NCBI GenBank assembly: GCA_963575745.1
Contig: CAUYUJ010008524.1
Span: 187,670-251,669, forward strand
From: Prorocentrum cordatum
Lineage: Eukaryota > Sar > Dinophyceae > Prorocentrales > Prorocentraceae
DNA: 64,000 nt
Direction of reading: 5' to 3'
Part shown: in pieces, positions 33,203-41,697 of the stretch
Layout of the letters: each line of letters starts with the position of its first letter
Numbering within the stretch: position 1 is the first letter of the stretch
The notes under the pieces: generated by a model
Told to the model about the DNA's origin: nothing
The model's database searches: none
Seen by the model: only the letters and a program-made list of their open reading frames with translations
Position numbers and translations under genes: made by a program

Positions 33203-33279
33203 TCAGGCGCGTGGGGGCATCGCGGCCCCCGTCTTGGGGTGAAAGCCCCGCTCCACCAGGTCGGCCTTCTTCTTCTGGT
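33203..33279 (-). CDS. Candidate terminal exon, unknown protein
   Basis: On the minus strand a CTCCTCCTCCTTCTCC pyrimidine tract (33300-33360) leads to CCCGCCACCAG, then an open GC3-rich stretch RANQKKKADLVERGFHPKTG and a TGA stop at 33203-33205. Tract, acceptor, codon bias and stop fit a last exon of about 25 codons. I do not recognise the family. Confidence 0.42.
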
Positions 33280-33539
33280 TGGCCCTGGTGGCGGGATTGC
33301 AAAACGGCCCCACACAGGAGAAGGAGGAGGAGGAGGAGGAGGCGGAGGAGGCGGAGGAGGCGAAAATGAGAACGAGACGGAGAGGCCAGCGTGGCCAAGA
33401 CGGCGCGACATTCAACACAAAAAGTGTCATTCGATTGGTTGTGGACCATCTTGGGAGTCTCCTTGGCCATCTTGGACCCTTCATTTTTGTCGTGGGGAGG
33501 GAACGCTGCTGTGAAGCTAAGCGGCTGTTGAGTGTGCAA

Positions 33540-34549
33540 TGAGAGGCCTGCGTCGTGCCTGCAGCCATGACGACTGTCGGCTCATTGAGCCCGCGCAACT
33601 GCGGAACAACCCATACCGATGGCGACTACTCTAGAGAGTCGGCTGTGGGGACGGCGTCGGGTCCGAGCGCTCTGGAGAATCCGGCCGAACGAGAGCGGCG
33701 TGACAAAACAGAGCACGAATAGAACATCCGCCTTTGCAGCTCGACGGGAAAGATACGACATACGATGGTACAATAGAGACATCGCTATACACTCAATGAC
33801 CTTCAACCCATCTCGTCACCGTGCCTGGATGCTGCATTTGCTGTTCAACCCGTGACTCAGTTGCAATGTCCACCAGCAGGGTGCCCGTGAGGCGAAGGCC
33901 AGGGGGCCTGATCATCGAGCCCAATCCATGCGCCTCGCTCGTTCGCCGATTGGGAAGGCGATTCCGAATCTGGAGGAGGAAACAAGTGAATCATGTGGTA
34001 GAGAAGCAGGAATATACAAGGAGATGAAAGAGTGAAAACAGGAGGAAAGAGTCCCGTCTAGCTGGCTATTCAAGCCGTGAACCAGCAGGGTGGCAACTGG
34101 ACAAAGCGCGCGCGACAGAGAGTCTTATGTATGATTGCGCCTCACAAGCAACTGACGAACCATGTTTGCTGGTTCTGGCCCGCAACCCAGCTCCTCCTCC
34201 TCCTCTTCCTCCTCCTCCTCCTCCACCTCATCCCTCTAGCGTCATTCGTCCGATCGCAGACTCTCGCGGAGCGCTGTAGGGGCGGCATCGTTAAATGCAC
34301 AGCTTCTGTACACGATGAGCACACGATTGAACCATATCCAGACAGCGAGGCTACAGCTCAGCCGTCTACGGATGCGGTCTGGCAGCCCTCCCAAGTTGTC
34401 GCATTCTTCATTCAATTCGCTATCTCCTACACTGCCACCCCCAGCCCGTCCTCCTCCAGCCTCCGAACATGATCAGCAAACGCAATCACAGTTTGCACAA
34501 TCAAGAGAACGAGCATAACTACCGTCCACGCACAACATATACCAACTAC
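33540..34549. other. Unique DNA, no gene recognised
   Basis: About 1 kb between the candidate terminal exon and the 3-prime end of the receptor-like locus. It contains a short CTCCTC tract (34190-34225) and no domain I can name. Confidence 0.3.
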
Positions 34550-35170
34550 TTAGATGAGCAAGGTGTGACGGCTGTGGATCATGCGGTCCAGAGAGCTGAT
34601 TACCTTAGAGTTGATCTCCTTGTCCTTGGCGTTTGTGACCAAGATATCCTTTTGAGACAAGGTGCGGATAGCCTTCTGCGCATCAGCATGATGCCAACTA
34701 TCAAGCACCATGCGGGTGCTATTAAAAAGCTGTGTTGACTCTATGCCGTGGACTTTCACTCTTGGCCTATCCTCGGTAGCTGGCACTGACCCGTCCTCCG
34801 TCGCCATCTGGGTGGCGATCCAGCACTCCACATTTGGCCAACACCGTTGATTATAGACACGCTCGAACAGCACAATAACCGTGCAACCGAGAAAGATGCA
34901 AGGCAAGATGTTCTCCCAGATCAGCCTGAACTCCTCCTCCTCCTCCTCGGTCCGCCCGCCGCCGTGCCATTGAGGTGCACATACCCAATCGTCCATACAA
35001 ACTTGATCGAGGGGTCATTGGCAAATATGTCTTGCAACTTACACAATTTGCTGCAGTCTGGATCGGGGTGTTCTGGCTCTGGCCAGCGGTGGGACACTGC
35101 TGCTGTGTCAGCAACAAACCGCCCAGCAACACACATCCTCCAGGGTCATGGTCCGCTTCACCAACAGACC
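34550..35170 (-). pseudogene. TIR-like SHRW cytosolic domain of the receptor-like locus
   Basis: The opening reads FFRHQVLRDLGLLVKRTMTL, then in the next frame VADTAAVSHRWPEPEHPDPD (SHRW at about 35084-35097), KLQDIFANDPSIKFVW, then in a third frame DDWVCAPQWHGGG, NILPCIFLGCTVIVLFERVY and YNQRCWPNVECWIATQM, ending SSLDRMIHSRHTLLI and TAA at 34550. The SHRW strand, VWxD/CxPQ loop, hydrophobic IFLGCTVIVL strand and WxxxEcW helix resemble TIR- or HET-type domains, and I recall similar domains in dinoflagellate predicted proteins. Breaks: one base missing between FVW and DDW (about 34997) and one shift near 35130. It follows the membrane span of the same strand directly. Confidence 0.55.
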
Positions 35171-35181
35171 AAGGTCCCTCA

Positions 35182-35460
35182 ACACTTGGTGGCGGAAGAA
35201 GGGCTTGTTGCGCGGAAGTTTTCAGGAGTTTCCACTGGAAGGAAACAACAGTCCATGGTCTTCAACAACTCGGCGTTCTGGTCCGACTGGTGCTCCGGCG
35301 CGCTGATCTCATGGTCCGCCTGCTCCGACGCGCTGATCTCAATCTGCGCGTCGCGCGCTGGGCCCCTGCCACAGCCTGGACATCCGTGCATCCTCAGACA
35401 GCCCAAGCCCAGCGCGACGCAGGCCAGGAGGACGATCACGACACCAGCGAAGATTGCTAG
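35182..35460 (-). CDS. Transmembrane span and cytosolic juxtamembrane tail
   Basis: The frame reads LLAIFAGVVIVLLACVALGL (about 35455-35395), a clear single membrane span. It is followed by GCLRMHGCPGCGRG, a Cys-rich possible palmitoylation site, then an acidic tail (EISASEQADHEISAPEHQSD) ending TGA at 35179-35181. The tail reads into the start of the TIR-like domain in another frame. With a Thr-rich stalk on the N-terminal side, this fits a type I membrane protein. Confidence 0.55.
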
Positions 35461-35850
35461 CAGTGTCCGGAGTCTTGTTGTTCCTCCGCCGATGGCGCAT
35501 TGCTCGGATAACTACCGCCCAGATTGGTGATCCTGGAGCCCGCTGGGTATCCGTAGCCCAATGGTACGTCGAGCACGATGGATCCAAAACTCGCGATGTC
35601 ACGTGTCTTCGAATTGCCGCCACCAGTAATCCCGATGGCGTCCCCTACAGGAAAGCCCTCCTCAGACTCCATGTCCAACTCATGTGATCCTGCCAGTACT
35701 GGACTCATGGAGCTTGACGTGGAGAAGCTCGTGCCTGTCTCGGTGATCCTCGTGGCCGTCCTGGTGATCGTCGTGGTAGTCGTCTTGGGGGTGCTGCTGC
35801 TGGGCGAGGCGGAACTCGTGCCCGTCTCGGTAGTTTTTTGTGGCTGTCTG
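35461..35850 (-). CDS. Thr/Ser-rich stalk and membrane-proximal region
   Basis: After the ectodomain the protein becomes Thr/Ser-rich (TTSTHISTTATQTATK). A run of six A on the minus strand near 35841 then switches frame. In the alternative frame the Thr-rich sequence continues (TETGTSSASPSSSTPKTTTT), followed by EEGFPVGDAIGITGGGNSKT and LDVPLGYGYPAGSRITNLGG. A second phase change is needed near 35500 to enter the membrane span. The stalk is typical of O-glycosylated surface proteins. Confidence 0.5.
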
Positions 35851-36920
35851 GGTGGCAGTGGTGGAGATGTGGGTGCTTGTTGTGGGCGCCTGTGGCGTAG
35901 GTGCTGGCGCCGCCTTTAGACATGCGATGTTCTCGATGTTGTTCACTATGGTCTGCGCCCCAATTGAGATGTAAGCATAACAGTGTCCATCAACTCCAGC
36001 TGTCGCTTCTCCGTAAAAACTGAATGTGCTGCAGAGTGGATCTTCCGTGGACAAGACCGCGCATGCACTGGCAGAAAAATGGCCTTCTGTCCGCCAGTTG
36101 CCGGCCCAGTTGACCCAATACCCATAGTGTGAAAACAGGTACCCAAGTGGACACACAACCGTCGTTGCCACGTAGAGCTCGACTTTATCCACGACGACTC
36201 CGTTGGGGCCAGGTATGCCACCATCATGTTCATGTTCTTGGAAAGAGCCAACTGCGTACCACCAGTACAAGTGGGCCACGCTCCCGTCCAAGAGCGCGTC
36301 TGTAGAAACGCTTTCCAGGCCCCCCCAATACATGTCAGTGTAGTGGACAGCCACCGCCTGACAGCCTGCAACTGGTCTGGTGGACTGCTGCCCTGGTGAA
36401 GGAACTGGGTTGAGCGATTGATTCCAGATCTGGTCCTGGAATCCGGAACCCGGCCAACTCAATTTGAACGTGAACACTCCGTCGCCGCTGCGAAAATATT
36501 CAACTTGATCCAAAATTGCATAATTGTCATTTTCAGGATCTCCCGCGTTTTTCGACCACTCTCCCTCGCTGAACAAAGTCGGCCACGTTTGCCGAGACAA
36601 TAACGTCCAAAACGCAGTGCCCGTAGTAGCCGACGTGGGTGCTGCAGTACACTGGAACACCAGTGACGGTCTGGTGCTCTCGTCGGGGGCTTCGCGGGAC
36701 CAAAATGCAGCGGACCCCGCCCACATCCATTCTGCAACGAACGAAACCGAGATGGTGGTCTTACCAGTGAGTTTCGCCTGCGGAACGGCGCATGCGAACG
36801 CCTGCCCCAATGATTCTGGATAGTCCTGATATTCGCAATCCTGCTCCTGATAGCTGGGACGGTTCGACCAGATCCGCCGACCGTCGGCGTGTGGGAGAGG
36901 CTTTTCCGTCTTCCCCACAG
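35850..36920 (-). CDS. Lectin-like and PAN-like ectodomain exon
   Basis: Open for about 350 codons. After a possible AAAAG acceptor (about 36904) it reads RRIWSNRPSYQ, matching the end of a DNRLRE-type module. Next comes a beta-rich domain with FTFKLSWPGSGFQDQIWNQS, YTDMYWGGLES, WWYAVGSF, GGIPGPNG and VDKVELYV. I recall similar WGGL/GGIPGP modules in dinoflagellate proteins without a firm family name; I infer carbohydrate binding. Then a Cys-rich part with CPLGYLF, ACAVLSTEDPLCSTFSFYG and GHCYAY resembles a PAN/apple domain. The Met at 36966 is probably not the real start, since exon 1 lies upstream. Confidence 0.6.
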
Positions 36921-36989
36921 CGTCGTCGCCTCTTCTGCTTTCCGAGGGCTCTCTACACAAGTTCACACAACAATTGAATAACGTCGTCC

Positions 36990-37312
36990 TTCAGTCGAAG
37001 GGAAGCCCCTTCCCTTGATCCGTTCCCCGCCGGGGGGGGGTCCGGGGGAAACTCCCGGGGGGGGGTCCCCCCTCACTCCTGGGGGGGGTCCCCCCTCACT
37101 CCCGGGGGGGGTCCCCCCTCACTCCTGGGTGGGCCCCCCTCAGATGCGCATCCCCCTCCTGCGTCCTGGGGCTCCCTTGGCCCTCCGGGGCCGTCTACGG
37201 GCCTTTTCATCCTATCAGTCGAAGGGAAACCCCTACCCTTGATCCCTTCCCCGCCTGGGGGGGGGGTCCCGGGGCAACTCCCAGAGGGGGGGTCCCCCCT
37301 CGGATACGCAGC
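36990..37312. repeat. G-run tandem repeat inside the receptor-locus intron
   Basis: CAGTCGAAGGGAAGCCCC followed by CCTTGATCCGTTCCCCGCC recurs with about 225 bp offset (about 36992 and 37217). Between them are three or four units of roughly 30 bp with eight or nine consecutive G and then CCCCCCTCACTCC. Each strand has several G-runs, so G-quadruplex formation is plausible. The block lies between exon 1 and the ectodomain exon. Confidence 0.8.
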
Positions 37313-37384
37313 CCTCGCTCTCTCATCCTCCTACGTCCTGGGGCTCCGTTGGCCCTCCGGGGCCGTCTGCGGGCCCTTTCAGCC

Positions 37385-37600
37385 GATCTTAAGGTTCCTT
37401 GGAGACCTTTCGCCATTTTGAGACTCTCTTGGCAGCCTCTGGCGGCACTCTTGACAGCCTCTGCGGGCGCTTTTGGACCTCGCTTGACGCCGTCTTGGAA
37501 CACTCTCGGGCCACTTGAGGGCGCTCTTTGCCTATCTTGGCACTCCCTGGAGCCGTTCCCGAACCCTGGATGAGGCCCCTTGAGCTGTCTTCGGACGACC
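37385..37600 (+). repeat. CTTGG-type tract, cluster 6, in receptor-locus intron
   Basis: Short units such as CTTGGCAGCCTCTGGCGGC, GACGCCGTCTTGGAACACTC and CTTGAGGGCGCTC. A diverged member of the CTTGGGGGCC family, within the proposed intron 36921-37725. Confidence 0.5.
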
Positions 37601-37725
37601 TTGCAGGTATCTGGCGCCGCCTTCAAGCCATCTGAGGGCATCTTGGACTCCTCTACCTCCATTGTCTTCGTCGTCGCTGCCTACAGGGTCGGCGGCATCG
37701 GCCGTAAGGCCTTCGCAATAGTTGC

Positions 37726-38031
37726 GCTTTCCGATCGTTCGCCCTGCACCTCAAAGACGGCCACCTGTGGAAAGGTGTCATCAGAATGGACCGGCCACAG
37801 CCAGAGCGTTGCATCCAGAGTGTCGCAAGGAACGCTAAATAGCAGGTACGAGTATCGAGTGCCGCACCAGCTGTCGTGGTAGGCCCTGGCATTCAAACCT
37901 TGTGCGGTACCATAACTTGTTGACGCTGACTGGCAGGACTTAACATAAGTATCCGCGATTGGCCGCTCGACGTTTGTAGCCTCCACGGAAGCGAGCGCAG
38001 ATGCCGTCGCGAAGATCAATATGTGTACCAT
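37726..38031 (-). CDS. Signal peptide and DNRLRE/CBM96-like module, exon 1
   Basis: The Met at 38031 begins MVHILIFATASALASVEA, a good secretory signal. The mature part has ADTYVKSCQSASTSYGTAQG, SYLLFSVP, DATLWLWPV and VAVFEVQGERSESATI. These are the ADTYV, NYGT, YLrF, SATLrLy and WSEsTI landmarks of DNRLRE/CBM96-like modules, which adhere to polysaccharide or act as surface beta-sandwiches. The module breaks off before its usual WNNRP end, and that end (IWSNRPSYQ) reappears at about 36870 on the same strand. This supports an intron of about 800 bp. A GC donor (ATT before GCGAAG, 37725) is possible. Confidence 0.65.
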
Positions 38032-38390
38032 CGACGAGTGGAGTGGAGTACCGATGCGGGAACTCGGAGCGCTCAACTGGGGCGTCTTGGGAGCGTCTTG
38101 GGCCGTCTTGACGCCATCTGGGGCCGTCCCGAAACCACGTTGGCCCGTCTGGGACCTCTGTGGAGCCTGCCCGGAAGCTGGAGGGGTGGCGGGGGAGACC
38201 CCAGGGGGGGGGGAGAGAGGACTTCGGAGAGGGCCCCGGGCCTGGGGTTCCGCACACGAGGGATAGACACATCTGGCCGCCCCTCCAGTGCCCGAGCATC
38301 TCCGCCTGCCGAGGACGCCAGAAGATCGATGCCCAAGGCGGCGGTTCTGGACGAATCCCCGCCTCGGATCTGGGCCACCCGGCCACGATG

Positions 38391-38536
38391 CTGATGGGCC
38401 TGCTTTTCATCACCACCACCAGAAGTTGGAGGGGGGAAGGAGTTGGAGGAGGAGGAGGAGGACGAGGAAGAAGAGGAGGAGGAGGACCCTCTCCCCCTCC
38501 AACTTATGGTGGTGGTGGTGGAAACAGGCCCATCAG
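38391..38536. repeat. Fold-back element with GGA loop
   Basis: Left arm CTGATGGGCCTG, CACCACCACCA, AAGTTGGAGGGGG. Right arm CCCCCTCCAACTT, TGGTGGTGGTGG, CAGGCCCATCAG. The loop is a GGAGGAGGA tract. Arms are about 45 nt. No target duplication was identified. Confidence 0.85.
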
Positions 38537-39140
38537 GTGCTCCGCGCCGCGCGGCGGAGCGCGCGGTCATCTTCTCGCCCTGTCGCGCGGCCGCTCCGGG
38601 AGCGGGAGCAGCTCGCCGAGCCCGGGCCGCGCAGCACGGAGAGCGGACCGCCTTCGCACCCCTCGGGGGCGGCCAAATGGGGGGCGCAGAGCAGCAGGGC
38701 ACGTCGCCGTGGGGGAAGCCATGGGCTTTTTCCGGTGGGAGAAGCTCGAGGGTTTCGGAAGGAAGCGAAGGGGTAACACGCTGACGGGCTCCCAAGGGGG
38801 GCGAGTCATGGATCTTGTTACCCCCCCTGCAGGTCAGATGTCTCAAACGCCAGCTGTGATTCCCCCCCCGCACCTGCTTCTCTCACCCCTCCACCGCCTC
38901 CTCTTCCAACTTCCTCCTCAATACTGCTCCACAATGTTCCTCCTCCCTCCCCACCCTCGAGGTCCTTCTCCTCCTCCCTCCCACCCTTCCGCTGCGCTGC
39001 TGGCCGACCGCGGTACCTTCGGTTGGTCGGCGCACCTTGGTCCCCCGACGAGGCTCGAGGGCGCAACCTCGACGACAATGAGAACGTCACTGCGAGCACG
39101 ACTCCGTGCGACCTTCCGACACATGCTCCTACATGCTTCT
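38537..39140. other. GC-rich DNA; one weak exon candidate
   Basis: Mostly without recognisable features. On the minus strand 39015-39090 reads DVLIVVEVAPSSLVGGPRCA and ends CCGAAG before GTACCG, a donor-like border, with a GCTCGCAG acceptor-like word upstream. There is no pyrimidine tract, so support is weak. Confidence 0.25.
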
Positions 39141-39389
39141 CCGTACTCCTCCATGCTCCTCTGTGCTCCTCCTCCTCCTCCTCCTTCTGCTGCTCCTCCT
39201 CATGAGTAATCATCTCCTCCTCCTCTTCCTCCCGCTCCTATGGCTCCGCATCTTTCTCCCCATGTTCATGCCCCTCCTCCTCCTCCTCCTCCTCCTCCTC
39301 ATGCTCCCTCTCCTGCGGCTCCACCTCATCATGATCACAATCATCATCACGACAACCACCATCACTATCAACGTCACCATAAACGTCAC

Positions 39390-39435
<46 letters not shown>

Positions 39436-40001
39436 GTCATCATCATCAGCATCGTCATCATCATCTTCACCATCACCATCGCAAGCACCACCATCATCAT
39501 CATCATCATCATCATCATCAGCAGCAGTATCAACATCATCAGCATCAGCATCATCATCAGCATCACCTTATCATCAACATATTCATCATAAGCAGCATCA
39601 TCAGCATCACCATCATCATCGTCATCATCAGCATCAGCATCATCATCGTCAGAATCAACATAATCATCGTCATCGTCGTCATTATCAGCATGAGCATCGT
39701 CATCTTCAGAATCACGATCATAACCAGCACCATCACCATCATCATTATCAATGATTCTCAATATCCTCGTCACCAGCATCATTGTCACCGGTGTCATGAT
39801 TGCCATGATTGACATCACTGTCTGCATTAACATCATCATCACTACCATCAGCAGCGTCATCATCGTCATCAGCATCGCCATCGTCAGTGCCATCACCAGC
39901 ATCATCATCATCATCATCAGCAGCATCATCGCCATCACACATACTACCGTCGGCATCATCAGCATCGCCAGTATCAGCATCGCCAGTATCAGCATCGTCG
40001 G

Positions 40002-40056
<55 letters not shown>

Positions 40057-40185
40057 GTCGTCATCGTCATCATCATCTTCATCATCATCATCATCACCAC
40101 CACGATCATCATCAGCATCATCAGCATTAGCATCATCATCACCACCACCAACATCATCATCACCGAATGCAGCGTCACCATCACC
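39140..40185. repeat. CTC then CAT/ATC trinucleotide array, about 1 kb
   Basis: CTCCTC units to about 39320, then about 850 bp of CAT with CAG, CAC and CGT variants. Pure CATCATCAT blocks lie at about 39390-39435, 39495-39520 and 40005-40050, with more degenerate stretches between. Frames rich in Met/Asp, His or Ile are compositional. Confidence 0.93.
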
Positions 40186-40814
40186 GTCATCGCCATCCCC
40201 ATATGAGGATCTGTTGGCCAAGCACAGGCCTGGCTGGCTAGCTCGTGCGGGTCTCGGCGCGGGCAGCACGCCATGGCCAGGTTCAAACGCGAATCGTGAG
40301 GAAGTCTCACCCGAATCGTGAGAATGTCTCAACCGAGCAGGAGTCAACTCCTGGGAGATCTTCTCGTAAGAACTGTCAAGGGGGGCTGTTACGCTCTAGT
40401 GACAGGCACGCATTCCAAACTAAACCTTCCCACCCAGCCCTCCGATTTCATCCGTCCCAGGTTCGGCGGGCCTATGGCGAGGCCGTTTCTCGACCACGGA
40501 TCTACCAGGGCCGAAAGCTGAGTTGCACCTTCCAAGAGCTGCGCACTAAGGAGTTGTCCTACCTCCTCCCTCTCCATCTTCCGTATCCCTCCTCCTGCTG
40601 CAGCACCCTTGCCTGGTCTCCTCTGGCGCGTCCCCAACACCCATACGCCTTCTCCACCTCCACCCTTCAACCTCCTCCTCCATTCCTTTTCCTGATAGAT
40701 CACTCATCCTTGTCTTACCCCGAAGCCTGTCGAAAAGGCGGGCCACGCATTTTGCATGGGCCTTCCGTACCACTCGCGACCCTGAAGCTTAGAAATGGGC
40801 AACAGGTTCACGGA
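40186..40814. other. Unique DNA with two CTCGAG-family motifs
   Basis: GTGAGGAAGTCTCACCCG and GTGAGAATGTCTCAACCG lie in tandem at about 40298-40340 and belong to the dispersed motif family. Otherwise no gene. Confidence 0.4.
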
Positions 40815-41035
40815 TGGAGGGCTGGTCGTTTTCACATGTGGCTCTCGCCCTTGCGCCGCGTACATTCGTTGTAAAAAATTGCGATAGCTTCGCGGATTGA
40901 GGGCGATTTTGGCTCTCGCCCTAGCGCCGCGCACATTTGTTTTGAATTGCAGTTTCACGAATTGAGGGCGGGTGGTTTCCAAAATGTGGCGCTCGCCTTC
41001 GCGCCGACCACATCCGCAGTTAAACATTCAAGCGT
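40815..41035. repeat. 78-bp tandem array 2
   Basis: Three units of the 28875-29345 repeat (CGGATGGAGGGCTGGTCG, CGGATTGAGGGCGATTTTGG, CGAATTGAGGGCGGGTGG), each with GGCTCTCGCC or GCGCTCGCC and GCGCCGCG words. Confidence 0.88.
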
Positions 41036-41400
41036 TTTGCGAAGCCCCCTGTTTCAGGTTCCAGAGGTGTTTTGGAACGACTCAGGATTGTCAGGGCGCA
41101 AGAATTATGTTGATTCGTGGAGTTGAAGTCCTAGGAATGGTGCTCGGGAACGTCAAGACGAAAGAGCTCGCTGACTCGTGGCGTTGAAGTTCCGAGCATG
41201 GTGCATTGGCTTGCTTCAGGATCTTCAAGCGACTGTCTCCCAACGGGGCACTTCCCACTGCACAACGAAAATGAGTTATTATAGCGGCGTGTGAGGTGAT
41301 GAGTCTTCGGTTTGCACTGGTCCTGCGTGTCCTCCTTCTCGTTCTCCTCCTCCTCCTCCTCCTCCTCCTCCTCCTCTTTACCCTTATCATGTATGACTAG
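41036..41400 (+). repeat. Dispersed segment following 78-bp array, copy 2
   Basis: Matches 29346-29700: CAGGATTGTCAGGGCGCAAG, TTGAAGTCCTAGGAATGGTG, GTCTCCCAACGGGGCAC, GATGAGTCTTCGGTTTGCAC, then a CTCCTCC tract. An internal partial duplication (GTTGATTCGTGGAGTTGAAG and CTGACTCGTGGCGTTGAAG) is specific to this copy. Confidence 0.82.
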
Positions 41401-41542
41401 TCCCTCCTCCACCCTCTCTCTCCTCCTCCCCATCCGCCCTGCCCCCTCCACCCTTCCACCTTCTCCTCGTCTTCATCCTCCACCTTCTCTCCATTCTCCA
41501 ACTCCTCCTCCTCCCTTCCCCGCCCACCCTGCGCCGGCGATC

Positions 41543-41697
41543 CAGCGCGCGCCCACCTCCAAAGAAGGCGGGGAAGAGGGAGCGAGCGACGCCTGGTTCC
41601 GCGAGCCCATGGCGAACGCGCTGTCCTGCGAGCTAGAGGTGGTCTGCGACTTCATGTACCGCTGCATCATGGGCGACATGCCCCACTCCCCCTGGGT
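41543..41697 (+). CDS. Candidate internal exon, 155 nt, unknown protein
   Basis: A long pyrimidine tract (41400-41530) leads to GGCGATCCAG at 41533-41542. Then comes an open frame of strong GC3 bias including ASDAWFREPMANALSCELEV and VVCDFMYRCIMGDMPHSPW. It ends CTGG before GTGGGC, an acceptable donor, and codon bias drops right after. Tract, borders and bias agree, but I do not recognise the protein. It is one of the few plus-strand coding candidates. Confidence 0.45.

Noticed and set aside
39210-40310. Met/Asp-rich and His-rich frames of up to 366 codons
   Set aside because: Products of a CAT trinucleotide array.
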